64,000 bases of DNA from JBCCIM01 sp965263205 (GTDB lineage: Bacteria > Bacteroidota > Rhodothermia > Rhodothermales > JAHQVL01), in the NCBI GenBank assembly GCA_965263205.1, contig CBDHHF010000035.1, positions 62,001 through 126,000 of the forward strand, written 5' to 3'. The translations under genes were made by a program, and so were the position numbers. Below are positions 42,134 to 50,465 of the stretch, piece by piece; positions within the stretch are counted from its first letter, which is position 1; each line of letters begins with the position of its first letter. The notes under the pieces are model-generated. The model was given only the letters and a program-made list of their open reading frames with translations. It searched no databases and was not told the DNA's origin.

Positions 42134-44644
42134 TTAGTTGTCTTTAAGCGACTTGATGAAGTCAGCATCCACACCGTGTTTGCGCATGTCGATCAGCTTC
42201 TCGACAGAGATCTCGTCGATGCCGGCGGCTTTGAGTTCTTTGATGTACCGCGCATCCACGCCATACTTGCGCATCCGAATCAGATCATCAGCGTCCAGGT
42301 CCATACCCAACGCGCTCATCTCCCGCAGGTAGCGGTTATCCACGCCATACTTCGAGAGCGAAATCACCTCATTCAACGATAAGTCGCGGTAGCCATATTT
42401 GATCAACGACTCCATCACGCGGTCCTGTACACCGTACTTGCTCGCACTGATAAGCTCGTCAGCCGTCAGGTTTTCGTAACCGTAGCTGTTGAGCGACTTA
42501 ACGAGGCTGCCACTAACGCCGTATTTGCTCGCCTGAATTAATTCGTTTAGCGAAAGATCATAGCCGGCTTCTTTTAGATCGGACGCAAGGTCAGGACGCA
42601 CACCATACTTAGAAGCATCAATGACATCATTCAGGCTTGCGTCGCCATAACCGTTTTCATTCATCCAATCGAGCGTCCCGGCATTGACGCCGTACTTACT
42701 GGCTCGAATTAGATCGTCAAGATCGAGATTCTTGTAGTCATATTTGTCCAGTGCTTCGATCAGATCAGGCTGAACACCATACTTTCTAGCATTTACGAGA
42801 TCGTCTACGTCAAGGTTGTCATACCCATACGCATCAAGCATTTCGACAAGCTCAAGATCAACGCCATATTTAGAGAGTCTCGTCAGTTCATCAGCGGATA
42901 GGCCTGTGTATCCCAGTTCATTGATCATCGCAACGTAATCAGGATTCACGCCATACTTGCTCATTTCTGCGTAGGCATTCAGGCTCTGGGTTGTGTAGCC
43001 TGCGTCGCGCATCTTTCTGATGTACGAGCCTCTTGCACCATACTTCCCAAGGCGCACCAGGGTTGAATACGATAACTCGGTATATCCCAGCTCTTTCAGT
43101 TCTGTGATGAAGTCAGCATCAATGCCGTATTTACGCAACTGAATGATTTGGTCGATCGATAGCGAGTCAATCGTCACATCAGACATCAACATATCGGATT
43201 CACTGATTCCCCCGGGAAAGGTGGCAATGGGTCCGGGTAGCACGAGAGGTGCAGGACTGGCAGGATACCTGTCAGGTAACGTCGCTACAGGAGCTGCACC
43301 AGGGTTTACCGGGAGAATTACCGGGGCTGGAGAAGCAACCGGGCTTGGTGTCGGCGCAAGCGCAGGCACTGCACTGGCAATTTCGGGTACCGCTGGCGAT
43401 GTAGCCGGCGCACTGGCAATAGGCTGCGGGTCATCGGTTACGCGCTGCGCGCTTGCCGGCTGCATAACAGCCAACGGCAATACGATGCATGCCACCAAAA
43501 ATACAGAGAGCACAAGGCTGGCTTTGTTTAAGTTTCTTCTACGCATAGGATCTAGTATCGATAGGAGTCGGCCTTCAAGTTGGGATTGACGGGCCATGGA
43601 AAGGGTAGCGAGGTTCGACCACTCAGCGCTTTTTATTTGCCGAGCAGTCTGAAGCAATGTTTCAGCATAACTGGCAGCTTCCACGCCGGCTTCCAGTACC
43701 AGATCATCGCAGGCTCTTTCGCGCTCAATCATCAACTGGCGGGCAGCAACCCAGACCAGCGGATTGAACCAATAGAGCGCACAGGTAATTTGTGTCAACA
43801 GATGTAAAAGACAATCGCGGCGCTTCACGTGGGCCAACTCGTGGTACATCACGGTACGGCGCTGCGCATCATCCCATTCGTTTGCATTTTCGGGCAAAAC
43901 CACTACGGGTCGCAGGATACCTACACTCATAGGCACAGCGGTCCATGCGCTTTTTCGGAGGCGTACATACCCGTCGATGCCCAGGCGTTTTGTGACGCGC
44001 TCAGCGAGGAGTTGCCAGTCTTCATCGTGTACCAACGCCGATTTGCGAACAAGCAACATCGCGCCGGCATGGGCGAGGCCAAGTCGAATCAGTGCCACAA
44101 ACACGCCAAGCATCCAGATTACAAATGCCCAGGTTGTCCAGTGGAAGTTGAACGCTTTGAAGTAAGCAACTACGCCGGCCCAAAGCGACTCATCAGCTGC
44201 CTCCTGCGCATCAGCAACAGGCAGCCGCGTTCCGGTATTTTCTTGTCCGGGCGAAACAGGCACAATGGCTTCAGCATCAAAACGGTTACCAGCACCGCTA
44301 ACAGCGACGCTATCAATCGCGATAATTTGACCAGCTACAACACTGTCAACGACAGTTGTATTATCTGCTGTCACTGCCCGGTCAATTTCTTCTATGGAGA
44401 GATCAGCCAGGTAATCGAGTTGCCATGCGGGCAGTACAGTCGAAAGCACGGGCAGCAGCATTAGGCTTAAGAGGCCGGCGCACCATACCGTGTAGCGCAC
44501 CGCAGCTGCGCTCCCACGCAAGGCATAGGCAATAATCCAGGTAGCAGTAAGGACCACAACGCCTTTAAAAAAGAGCAGCATCAGATTTGCGATCCAGGGG
44601 CTCATATTGGCCGATAAAAAGGTGGAATCAAGTAGTGCTTGCAT
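42134..44644 (-). CDS. blaR1: BlaR1-like M56 antirepressor peptidase with C-terminal repeat array
   Basis: An 836-residue membrane metalloprotease. Membrane spans occur around 20-40, 52-70, 170-192 and 375-396. Between the third and fourth lies the M56 peptidase domain with the zinc motif HELAH (His268, Glu269, His272) and the downstream IERERACDD carrying the third ligand. After the last span comes a Pro/Ala-rich linker (405-480). Where classical BlaR1 has a penicillin-binding sensor domain, this protein has twelve 29-residue helical repeats with the core 'L...SKYGV..D.....L..YGY.NL..DE' (500-836). blaI lies 5 bp upstream. In the known pathway the activated peptidase leads to BlaI cleavage and derepression; the ligand here is unknown. 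Confidence 0.93.
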   Translation of the reverse strand: MQALLDSTFLSANMSPWIANLMLLFFKGVVVLTATWIIAYALRGSAAAVRYTVWCAGLLSLMLLPVLSTVLPAWQLDYLADLSIEEIDRAVTADNTTVVDSVVAGQIIAIDSVAVSGAGNRFDAEAIVPVSPGQENTGTRLPVADAQEAADESLWAGVVAYFKAFNFHWTTWAFVIWMLGVFVALIRLGLAHAGAMLLVRKSALVHDEDWQLLAERVTKRLGIDGYVRLRKSAWTAVPMSVGILRPVVVLPENANEWDDAQRRTVMYHELAHVKRRDCLLHLLTQITCALYWFNPLVWVAARQLMIERERACDDLVLEAGVEAASYAETLLQTARQIKSAEWSNLATLSMARQSQLEGRLLSILDPMRRRNLNKASLVLSVFLVACIVLPLAVMQPASAQRVTDDPQPIASAPATSPAVPEIASAVPALAPTPSPVASPAPVILPVNPGAAPVATLPDRYPASPAPLVLPGPIATFPGGISESDMLMSDVTIDSLSIDQIIQLRKYGIDADFITELKELGYTELSYSTLVRLGKYGARGSYIRKMRDAGYTTQSLNAYAEMSKYGVNPDYVAMINELGYTGLSADELTRLSKYGVDLELVEMLDAYGYDNLDVDDLVNARKYGVQPDLIEALDKYDYKNLDLDDLIRASKYGVNAGTLDWMNENGYGDASLNDVIDASKYGVRPDLASDLKEAGYDLSLNELIQASKYGVSGSLVKSLNSYGYENLTADELISASKYGVQDRVMESLIKYGYRDLSLNEVISLSKYGVDNRYLREMSALGMDLDADDLIRMRKYGVDARYIKELKAAGIDEISVEKLIDMRKHGVDADFIKSLKDN
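42137..43147 (-). repeat. Array of twelve 29-residue KYGV repeats in the BlaR1-like protein
   Basis: Eleven complete units and a final shortened one; units 7 and 10 are one residue shorter. KYG(V) and [YL]GY are the conserved turns. The pattern is homologous to the IHGV repeats of the secreted neighbour. Confidence 0.92.
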
Positions 44645-44649
44645 CGTGA

Positions 44650-45042
44650 TTAGTCCTCTTGTTGTTTAGCGCGTTCGATGATCGATGAGAGGCGGTCCAG
44701 ATCGGATTCGGACAGCTCGTCGCCTTTGTGATCCAGTAACGCAGCCACTGCGCGTTCAGCAGAACCACTGAAAAATGCCTGGATCATGTAGTCAATCGCT
44801 GAGCGCCCTGCTTCAGCAGATGTGATGGTCGGCGAATACACATACCGTGCACCTTCTTTGTGATGTTTGAGATGCCCCTTCTCTTCCAGGATCCGCAGCA
44901 TGGCCCGGACGCCGGAATAACTCGGCGGATTTGATATCCCTTCCATCACCTCGGCAGCTGTTGCAGCCCCCTTCCGGTAGATGAACGTCATGATCTGCCG
45001 CTCGCGCGCCCCCAGATCCATCGGAGAATTTTTGTCCTTCAT
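44650..45042 (-). CDS. blaI: BlaI/MecI/CopY family transcriptional repressor
   Basis: A 130-residue winged-helix repressor: MDLGARERQIMTFIYRKGAATAAEVMEGI, recognition helix region PPSYSGVRAMLRILEEKGHLKHHKEGARYVYSP, then a helical dimerisation domain ending in LDRLSSIIERAKQQ. In classical systems the sensor pathway cuts the hinge of the dimerisation domain; the corresponding region here is YMIQAFFSGSAERAV. Two identical dyads (TGCTA-N6-TAGCA) upstream are the likely binding sites, which implies autoregulation of blaI, blaR1 and the repeat protein. Confidence 0.95.
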   Translation of the reverse strand: MKDKNSPMDLGARERQIMTFIYRKGAATAAEVMEGISNPPSYSGVRAMLRILEEKGHLKHHKEGARYVYSPTITSAEAGRSAIDYMIQAFFSGSAERAVAALLDHKGDELSESDLDRLSSIIERAKQQED

Positions 45043-45076
45043 GATATGTTGCTGCTTGTAGTACGCCAGTTATAAA

Positions 45077-45092
45077 TGCTAGAATACTAGCA
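45077..45092. promoter_or_regulatory. BlaI operator 1
   Basis: TGCTAGAATACTAGCA, a 16-bp dyad with 6-bp arms, 35 bp upstream of the blaI start. It shares TGCTA-N6-TAGCA with the second site 61 bp away (about six helical turns). Confidence 0.8.
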
Positions 45093-45134
45093 CCTACGCA
45101 TAACTTAGCGCAAAGATACAGGCATGTCAAGAAA

Positions 45135-45156
45135 AAATGCTATTTTTCTAGCATTT
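45135..45156. promoter_or_regulatory. BlaI operator 2
   Basis: AAATGCTA and TAGCATTT arms of 8 bp around TTTTTC, containing the same TGCTA-N6-TAGCA core. It lies between the divergent blaI and gluconate-dehydrogenase-subunit genes, so it could affect both. Confidence 0.8.
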
Positions 45157-45322
45157 ATTTTAACCAGCCGCTAAATCATCCTATATGGGGCAAATTGAGC
45201 ACTTAATGCGGTGATATTTTTTGCATGCACAGCTTCTGTATTGCCAAACCCCTGCCTCGGATAGTATCTTAGGCGACCACCAGTTATTTCCACCGCCAAC
45301 CAGCCATTACAACGAGCGAGCT

Positions 45323-45919
45323 ATGGATAGAAGAGCAGCTGTGAAACGAATTTCCGCCATTTTGGGTGTTGCGATTACCGGCCCGACCATGGCCGGCATC
45401 CTCAGTGGCTGCCAACCCACCAATGGGCCACTAAAAACCTTGTCTTCATCACAGTTCAGTTTATTAGATGTGATGAGCGAGCATATCATACCGGAAACGG
45501 ATACGCCAGGTGCTAAAACCGCACAGGTAGCCGCGTATATCGATTCCATGTTAACCCACTTTTACGATGATGAAGAGCAAAAAGCTTTTCTGGATGGGCT
45601 TGCCAGCTTGGATGCGTGGGCAAAAGAGCAATATGGAAATGGCTTTCTGAAGTGCGATCATAGTCAGCAGTTTGCCTTATTGAATACGCTCGATCGTGCA
45701 GCATTCTTTGATGAGGAAGAAAAGAGTGAAAACGAACGCGCAGCCCATGCGGTGCCCGGCGTTGAAAACAGCAAGGCGTTTTACCAGCGCATGAAAGTTC
45801 TGACCGTCTCCGGATTTTATACGTCTGAGGTCGGCGCTACCCAGGAGCTGTCGCTCAACCCTATGGTCGTATACCGCGGTGATGTCCCGTTTGAAGAAAT
45901 TGGACGCACTTGGGCCTGA
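45323..45919 (+). CDS. Gluconate 2-dehydrogenase subunit 3 family protein
   Basis: A 198-residue exported accessory subunit: Arg-rich start (MDRRAAVKRISAILGVAITG), then a lipobox-like LSGC, then the conserved subunit-3 blocks SSQFSLLDVMSEHIIPETDTPGAKTAQVAAYID and FYQRMKVLTVSGFYTSEVGA, NPMVVYRGDVPFEEIG. Such subunits accompany membrane-bound FAD-dependent GMC dehydrogenases and help export or assembly. The GMC gene starts 88 bp downstream on the same strand. The frame is open to 45221; the ATG at 45323 begins the signal. Confidence 0.92.
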   Translation: MDRRAAVKRISAILGVAITGPTMAGILSGCQPTNGPLKTLSSSQFSLLDVMSEHIIPETDTPGAKTAQVAAYIDSMLTHFYDDEEQKAFLDGLASLDAWAKEQYGNGFLKCDHSQQFALLNTLDRAAFFDEEEKSENERAAHAVPGVENSKAFYQRMKVLTVSGFYTSEVGATQELSLNPMVVYRGDVPFEEIGRTWA

Positions 45920-46007
45920 TCAAATAAAGGCAGGCCTCCCCCCCACCGAACTGTCAGTGCGCCGGCTTCTGCCCGGCCAACATTCTCACCGAAAAATTTA
46001 TTGTAGT

Positions 46008-47714
46008 ATGAAGGGCTTCTCGATAACCAGAAAAGAAACGTACGATGCCATTGTTGTAGGCTCCGGGGTATCCGGTGGCTGGGCAGCAAAAGAGCTGGCA
46101 CAAAAAGGATTAAAAACGCTGGTGCTGGAGCGCGGGCGGGCGCAGGAGCACGGCGATTACCCGACAGAACACAAAAACATCTGGGAGCTGCCGCACCGTG
46201 GCCGGATGACACCTGAAGAAATCGAGAAAGACTACCCCGTTCAAAGAAGAAGCGGCACCATCGGGGAGTCAACCAAACACTTCCATGTCAAAGATTCGGA
46301 GCATCCTTATGTAGAGGATAAGCCGTTCATCTGGGTGCAGGGCGACCAGGTTGGCGGCCGTTCGCTTATCTGGGGCCGCGGGGTGCCGCGATGGAGCCCA
46401 ATGGATTTTGAGGCCCCGGCCAAAGATGGCGTGGGTATCGACTGGCCGATTCGCTATGATGATATCGCGCCCTGGTACGATTACGTGGAGCGATTTATAG
46501 GGGTTAACGGTGAGCCCATGAACAGCCCCGCCATCAAAGACGGTATTTTTCAGAAGCCGATGGAATTAAACGCCGGCGAAAAATACTTCCGTAAGTGTAT
46601 CGAGGACAACTTCCCTGGCCGCACGATGACCATCTTCCCGATGGCAATCCTGACCGAAGCCCTAAACGGACGGGCAGCCTGCCATTACTGCGGTCCCTGC
46701 GCACGCGGCTGCTCAACCGGATCTTACTTCAGCAGCCAGAGCTCTACCCTGCCGGCAGCGCAAGCCACGGGCAACCTGACGTTGCGTCCTGATAGCATTG
46801 TTCACAGCGTTATTTACGACGAAGAAACAGATCGCGCTGTAGGTGTTCGCGTAGTTGATCGCCACTCAAAAGAGATGCTCGAGTTCTACAGCAACGTTGT
46901 CTTCTTATGCGCCTCAGCACTGGGCAGTACAAAAATCCTGTTAAACTCGAAGAGCCCTCGCTTCCCTGACGGGCTGGCTAATTCCAGCGGTGTACTTGGA
47001 CGTTATCTGATGGACCACCATTTCCGCGCCGGCGGTTCAGGCATTCTGCCGGGTATGGAAGACAGGTACTACATCGGTAACCGGCCTTCAGCTACCTACA
47101 TCCCGCGCTTTAGAAACGTTGGTGGCGACACCGACCGGGAAGACTACATCCGCGGTTTTCACTATGGCGGCGGCGCAAGCAGGATTGGCTGGAGCCGCGG
47201 TGGCCGCGAGCAAGGCATTGGTGCTGCACTCAAAGAAAAACTGCGTACACCAGGGCCATGGCGCATGTCGATCAATGCTTTTGGCGAAATGCTGCCTAAT
47301 TATGACAACCACGTGTACCTGGACAGCGAACAAGTTGACCAATGGGGTATTCCGCTCCTGCACGTAAGCGCTGAGTATGGGCCAAACGAACTGGCCATGC
47401 GTAAAGACATGCGAGATTCTGCAGGAGAAATGCTGGAAGCCGCCGGCGCAACGGATATCTCAACCTACGATGCCATCGGTCGGACGGCACCGGGCGATGC
47501 AATCCACGAAATGGGTACAGCGCGTATGGGACGCGACCCCAAGGACTCCGTTCTGAATGGATGGAATCAGGCGCACGATGTACCAAACCTGTTTGTCACC
47601 GACGGCGCGTGCATGACCTCGTCTGCCTGCCAGAACCCCTCTATCACCTACATGGCACTCACAGCACGGGCGTGTGATTATGCTGTAGAAGCCATGAAAC
47701 GGGGCGAACTCTAA
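46008..47714 (+). CDS. GMC family oxidoreductase (FAD-dependent dehydrogenase)
   Basis: A 568-residue flavoprotein. FAD is bound by YDAIVVGSGVSGGWAAKELAQKG at the N-terminus and by the C-terminal block NLFVTDGACMTSSACQNPSITYMALTARACDYA. A substrate-side motif HEMGTARMG contains the likely catalytic His. A cysteine-rich insertion CHYCGPCARGCSTGSYFS is seen in the gluconate/sorbitol dehydrogenase-like branch. It oxidises a sugar or polyol alcohol group together with the subunit-3 protein; the electron acceptor is probably a cytochrome encoded elsewhere. The start at 46008 avoids overlap with the upstream gene. Confidence 0.93.
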   Translation: MKGFSITRKETYDAIVVGSGVSGGWAAKELAQKGLKTLVLERGRAQEHGDYPTEHKNIWELPHRGRMTPEEIEKDYPVQRRSGTIGESTKHFHVKDSEHPYVEDKPFIWVQGDQVGGRSLIWGRGVPRWSPMDFEAPAKDGVGIDWPIRYDDIAPWYDYVERFIGVNGEPMNSPAIKDGIFQKPMELNAGEKYFRKCIEDNFPGRTMTIFPMAILTEALNGRAACHYCGPCARGCSTGSYFSSQSSTLPAAQATGNLTLRPDSIVHSVIYDEETDRAVGVRVVDRHSKEMLEFYSNVVFLCASALGSTKILLNSKSPRFPDGLANSSGVLGRYLMDHHFRAGGSGILPGMEDRYYIGNRPSATYIPRFRNVGGDTDREDYIRGFHYGGGASRIGWSRGGREQGIGAALKEKLRTPGPWRMSINAFGEMLPNYDNHVYLDSEQVDQWGIPLLHVSAEYGPNELAMRKDMRDSAGEMLEAAGATDISTYDAIGRTAPGDAIHEMGTARMGRDPKDSVLNGWNQAHDVPNLFVTDGACMTSSACQNPSITYMALTARACDYAVEAMKRGEL

Positions 47715-47777
47715 TAACTTGCGTTGTGGGTCGGTGGCCGGTATTATTAACGTACCAGCCACCCATCCCCCACACGC

Positions 47778-49043
47778 ATGACCACTCGTATAGCCAGTAT
47801 ATTGCTTTTTGCGCTGCTCATTACACAAGCGCAAGCACAATCGCTATCCAATGGCGGCATCGACCTCGCCGGCTTTTCCACCAACTACTACAGCATACCT
47901 CTGGTCGATCTGGACGGTGCTGCGGATCGTCAGGTGGTTGTTGACAGGGAAGCGGGACAATACCTGGGCCACCCTACGACCGTGCTCATGGAGGACGGGA
48001 AAACCATGTATGCGGTCTACCCCAAAGGGCACGGGCGCGGCGCTATTGTGCTCAAAAGGAGTGATGACGGCGGGTTGACCTGGAGCGAGCGGCTGCCCGT
48101 ACCCGAAAGCTGGGCATCTTCTCTCGAGGTACCTACGATGCACCCTGTGGAAGACGCCGCCGGCAATAAACGGCTCATCATGTTTTCGGGCTTATACCCC
48201 GCCCGGATGGCTGTATCCGAAAATGCAGGCCAAAGCTGGTCTGAGCTCGAAATTGTTGGCGATTGGGGTGGTATTGTTGTGATGGGCGACCTGATACCGT
48301 TGCGAACAGGCAAAGGCCATTATATGGCCATGTTTCATGACGACGGCCGGTTCTTTACCCACAAAGGCAGAGACGCCGGCGAACCTGCTCGTGCAGCAAA
48401 TAACCTTGCACAGTTCACGCTGTACAAAACCTTTTCGTACGACGGCGGCCTCACCTGGACCGAGCCTGAAGCTGTGTGGCAATCACGCGTTGTGCATCTT
48501 TGCGAACCCGGATTTGTACGCTCACCCGACGGCAAACAGATCGCCATTTTGCTGCGAGAAAACTCGCGGCGCATGAACAGCCATATTATGTTCTCCAATG
48601 ATGAGGGCAAAACCTGGAGTGCTCCCAGACAGCTCCCTAATGCGCTGACTGGCGATCGTCATCAGGCCATTTATTTACCAGATGGCCGGCTCTTTATTTC
48701 TTTCAGGGATAACGCACCGGGCGTCTCACGCTTCAGGCAACTCAAAGCTCAATGCCCAAATTGCGACACCGATATGTTGTATGCCCAAGCCGGCCCCGTA
48801 AGTCCAACTGCCGGCGACTGGGTGGGCTGGGTTGGCACCTATGAAGATCTTGTATCCGGCAATGAAGGCCAATACCGGGTACGCCTCAAAGACAACCACC
48901 GCGGCAGCGACTGCGCCTACCCCGCCCTCGAGCTCCTCCCCGACGGCACCGTTGTAGCCACCACCTACGGCCACTGGACGCCGGGTGAGTCACCGTATAT
49001 TTTGAGCGTGCGGTTCAAGGCTGAAGAGTGGATGCCCTGGTGA
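47778..49043 (+). CDS. Secreted sialidase/neuraminidase-like beta-propeller
   Basis: A 421-residue exported protein (signal peptide cut after QAQA) with a six-bladed propeller of the sialidase fold. Four Asp-box motifs are visible: SDDGGLTWSE, SENAGQSWSE, SYDGGLTWTE and SNDEGKTWSA. Catalytic Arg/Tyr/Glu cannot all be placed by eye, so another exo-glycosidase activity is possible. It lies 63 bp after the GMC gene on the same strand. Its stop codon runs directly into a 7-bp tandem repeat. Confidence 0.85.
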   Translation: MTTRIASILLFALLITQAQAQSLSNGGIDLAGFSTNYYSIPLVDLDGAADRQVVVDREAGQYLGHPTTVLMEDGKTMYAVYPKGHGRGAIVLKRSDDGGLTWSERLPVPESWASSLEVPTMHPVEDAAGNKRLIMFSGLYPARMAVSENAGQSWSELEIVGDWGGIVVMGDLIPLRTGKGHYMAMFHDDGRFFTHKGRDAGEPARAANNLAQFTLYKTFSYDGGLTWTEPEAVWQSRVVHLCEPGFVRSPDGKQIAILLRENSRRMNSHIMFSNDEGKTWSAPRQLPNALTGDRHQAIYLPDGRLFISFRDNAPGVSRFRQLKAQCPNCDTDMLYAQAGPVSPTAGDWVGWVGTYEDLVSGNEGQYRVRLKDNHRGSDCAYPALELLPDGTVVATTYGHWTPGESPYILSVRFKAEEWMPW

Positions 49044-49109
49044 GGAGTGAGGAGTGAGGAGTGAGGAGTGAGGAGTGAGGAGTGAGGAGTGAGGAGTGAG
49101 GAGTGAGGA
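49042..49109. repeat. 7-bp tandem repeat GAGGAGT, about 9.6 copies
   Basis: The unit GAGGAGT (TGAGGAG in phase with the stop) is repeated with no visible change from the stop codon of the sialidase-like gene onward. Copy number is expected to vary by replication slippage. Confidence 0.93.
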
Positions 49110-49138
49110 AATTCACTTCGAAATTCGGTGTTCCTTGT

Positions 49139-49510
49139 CAGGGGTGTTCAGAAAAATTTATTAATCCAATGCGTGTGGATATCCCATAAAACAAAACGCG
49201 TTTAATAGGTATGCCATGGGGCCTATTGACCGCACTATGACGCAATAGTTAAAGTTACATTTCTGTATTAAAGGTTGCGTACGTTCATTTCTTTTGCTTG
49301 CCCAAAAGAAACGAACCAAAGAAAAGGGCACCACCAAATAAAACGCGCGCTTTTATCTCCTTCCGCGCAGATCCTCCTGAATTTTATTCAGGAAAACGCT
49401 TCGATAAAAGCATCCACCACACATCGCCACGCATTTGGTGGACGTCCACGCGCTGATTTGCTTAATAACGAATGAATCTTTGCTAACTACTATTTTTCTG
49501 AACACCCCTG
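49139..49510. mobile_element. MITE-like non-autonomous element, copy 2
   Basis: A 372-bp element with 19-bp perfect terminal inverted repeats (CAGGGGTGTTCAGAAAAAT and its complement) flanked by a perfect 9-bp target-site duplication, GTTCCTTGT at 49130-49138 and 49511-49519. It contains the 186-bp core (49275-49460) shared with copy 1 at 183/186 positions. The left arm is longer than in copy 1 and has a different sequence. No transposase frame is inside. The perfect duplication suggests that this insertion is the younger of the two. Confidence 0.92.
49275..49460. repeat. Conserved 186-bp core of the MITE-like element (copy 2)
   Basis: Gapless match to 8931-9116 with three substitutions. It contains a perfect GTGGACGTCCAC palindrome and the same set of nested hairpins. 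Confidence 0.9.
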
Positions 49511-49604
49511 GTTCCTTGTTCGATATTCAAACCCGGTGCTAGGCTGGCAGAGATCCTTCGCGGGGCTCAGGATGACAGGATTGGAGCAGATCAACAATCC
49601 GCAT

Positions 49605-50465
49605 TCAGCAATCAAACACATCTCTGCCAAACACCGAGCGTAAATGCGCCAGGCCTTGCCTTGCAATCGCCTCCGGCTCCCCTGGGTCGCGCCATACGCA
49701 GCAGGCGCGAGCGATGGTTTCGATCTGTGTTGAGAACGACTCGATGACCACGTCGCCGGCGTAATTTATGTCCTCTAACGCATTCTTGATCTCTACCCAT
49801 GGAATAGTCCCCTGCCCCGGTGCCCCCCGGTGGTTTGCGCTTGCATGCAAATGAGTGAGGTATGGACCGGCGGTCCGAATCGCCTCGCCAAAACCGCGTT
49901 CCTCCATGTTCATATGGAAGGTGTCGAGATGGATGCCCAGATTGGGATGGTTTACCCGCTCCACCATGGCGACAGCCTGCGCAGCCGTGTTCATGAAGTC
50001 GGTTTCAAACCGGTTGAGTACTTCCATGGCAATGGTGATACCGCGTTCTTCGGCGTACACTGCCAGGTTGTAGAGGTGTGATGCAACAATTTCATTTTGT
50101 GCTGCCCGCTCAGCATCTGAATAGTGCGCAGCGCGACCAACGGCAGAGTAAAGCGGGCCGCAGTAAAGCGTCGAGTCATACGCCGGCATCAAATCCAAAA
50201 CCCGCCGTGTGTATGCGAGCGCTGCCTCCTGCTCATCGCGGGTACCACGCAAATCGCGGCGAGGCCCATACGCCCCGCAGGTAATGACATGGGACAGGCC
50301 ACTTGCCTGCCAGGCAGACCGGATCGTTTTGCCATCCACAAGCGCAGGATCTTCGATGGCTATTTCGGCACAATCAAATCCCCAGCCGGCAAATTGGGAT
50401 AACAGCGAGAGGTGTATATTTGCAAAAGGAGAGCAAAACAGAAACGTGTTGATGCCAAGCTTCAT
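49605..50465 (-). CDS. D-tagatose/D-psicose 3-epimerase-like sugar epimerase
   Basis: A 286-residue TIM-barrel protein of the sugar phosphate isomerase/epimerase superfamily, DTE branch. Metal-binding acids are in place: Glu in AMEVLNRFETDFMNT, Asp and His in GIHLDTFHMNMEE, His in HLHASANHRG, and Glu in VVIESFS. DTE enzymes interconvert free ketoses at C3. Its divergent partner is a LacI regulator, and xylA and GH43 follow, so it likely handles a sugar of the same route. It has no signal peptide and is cytoplasmic. Confidence 0.88.
   Translation of the reverse strand: MKLGINTFLFCSPFANIHLSLLSQFAGWGFDCAEIAIEDPALVDGKTIRSAWQASGLSHVITCGAYGPRRDLRGTRDEQEAALAYTRRVLDLMPAYDSTLYCGPLYSAVGRAAHYSDAERAAQNEIVASHLYNLAVYAEERGITIAMEVLNRFETDFMNTAAQAVAMVERVNHPNLGIHLDTFHMNMEERGFGEAIRTAGPYLTHLHASANHRGAPGQGTIPWVEIKNALEDINYAGDVVIESFSTQIETIARACCVWRDPGEPEAIARQGLAHLRSVFGRDVFDC

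Noticed and set aside
42117..42137. Near-palindrome CTAACGTGTATGCATGTTAG at the end of blaR1
   Set aside because: It overlaps the stop codon, matches in 16 of 20 positions only and lacks the TGCTA-N6-TAGCA core, so I do not call it a BlaI operator.
49275..49475. Open frame of 66 codons in the second MITE-like copy
   Set aside because: Same reason; it lies wholly in the repeated core and has no ribosome binding site.
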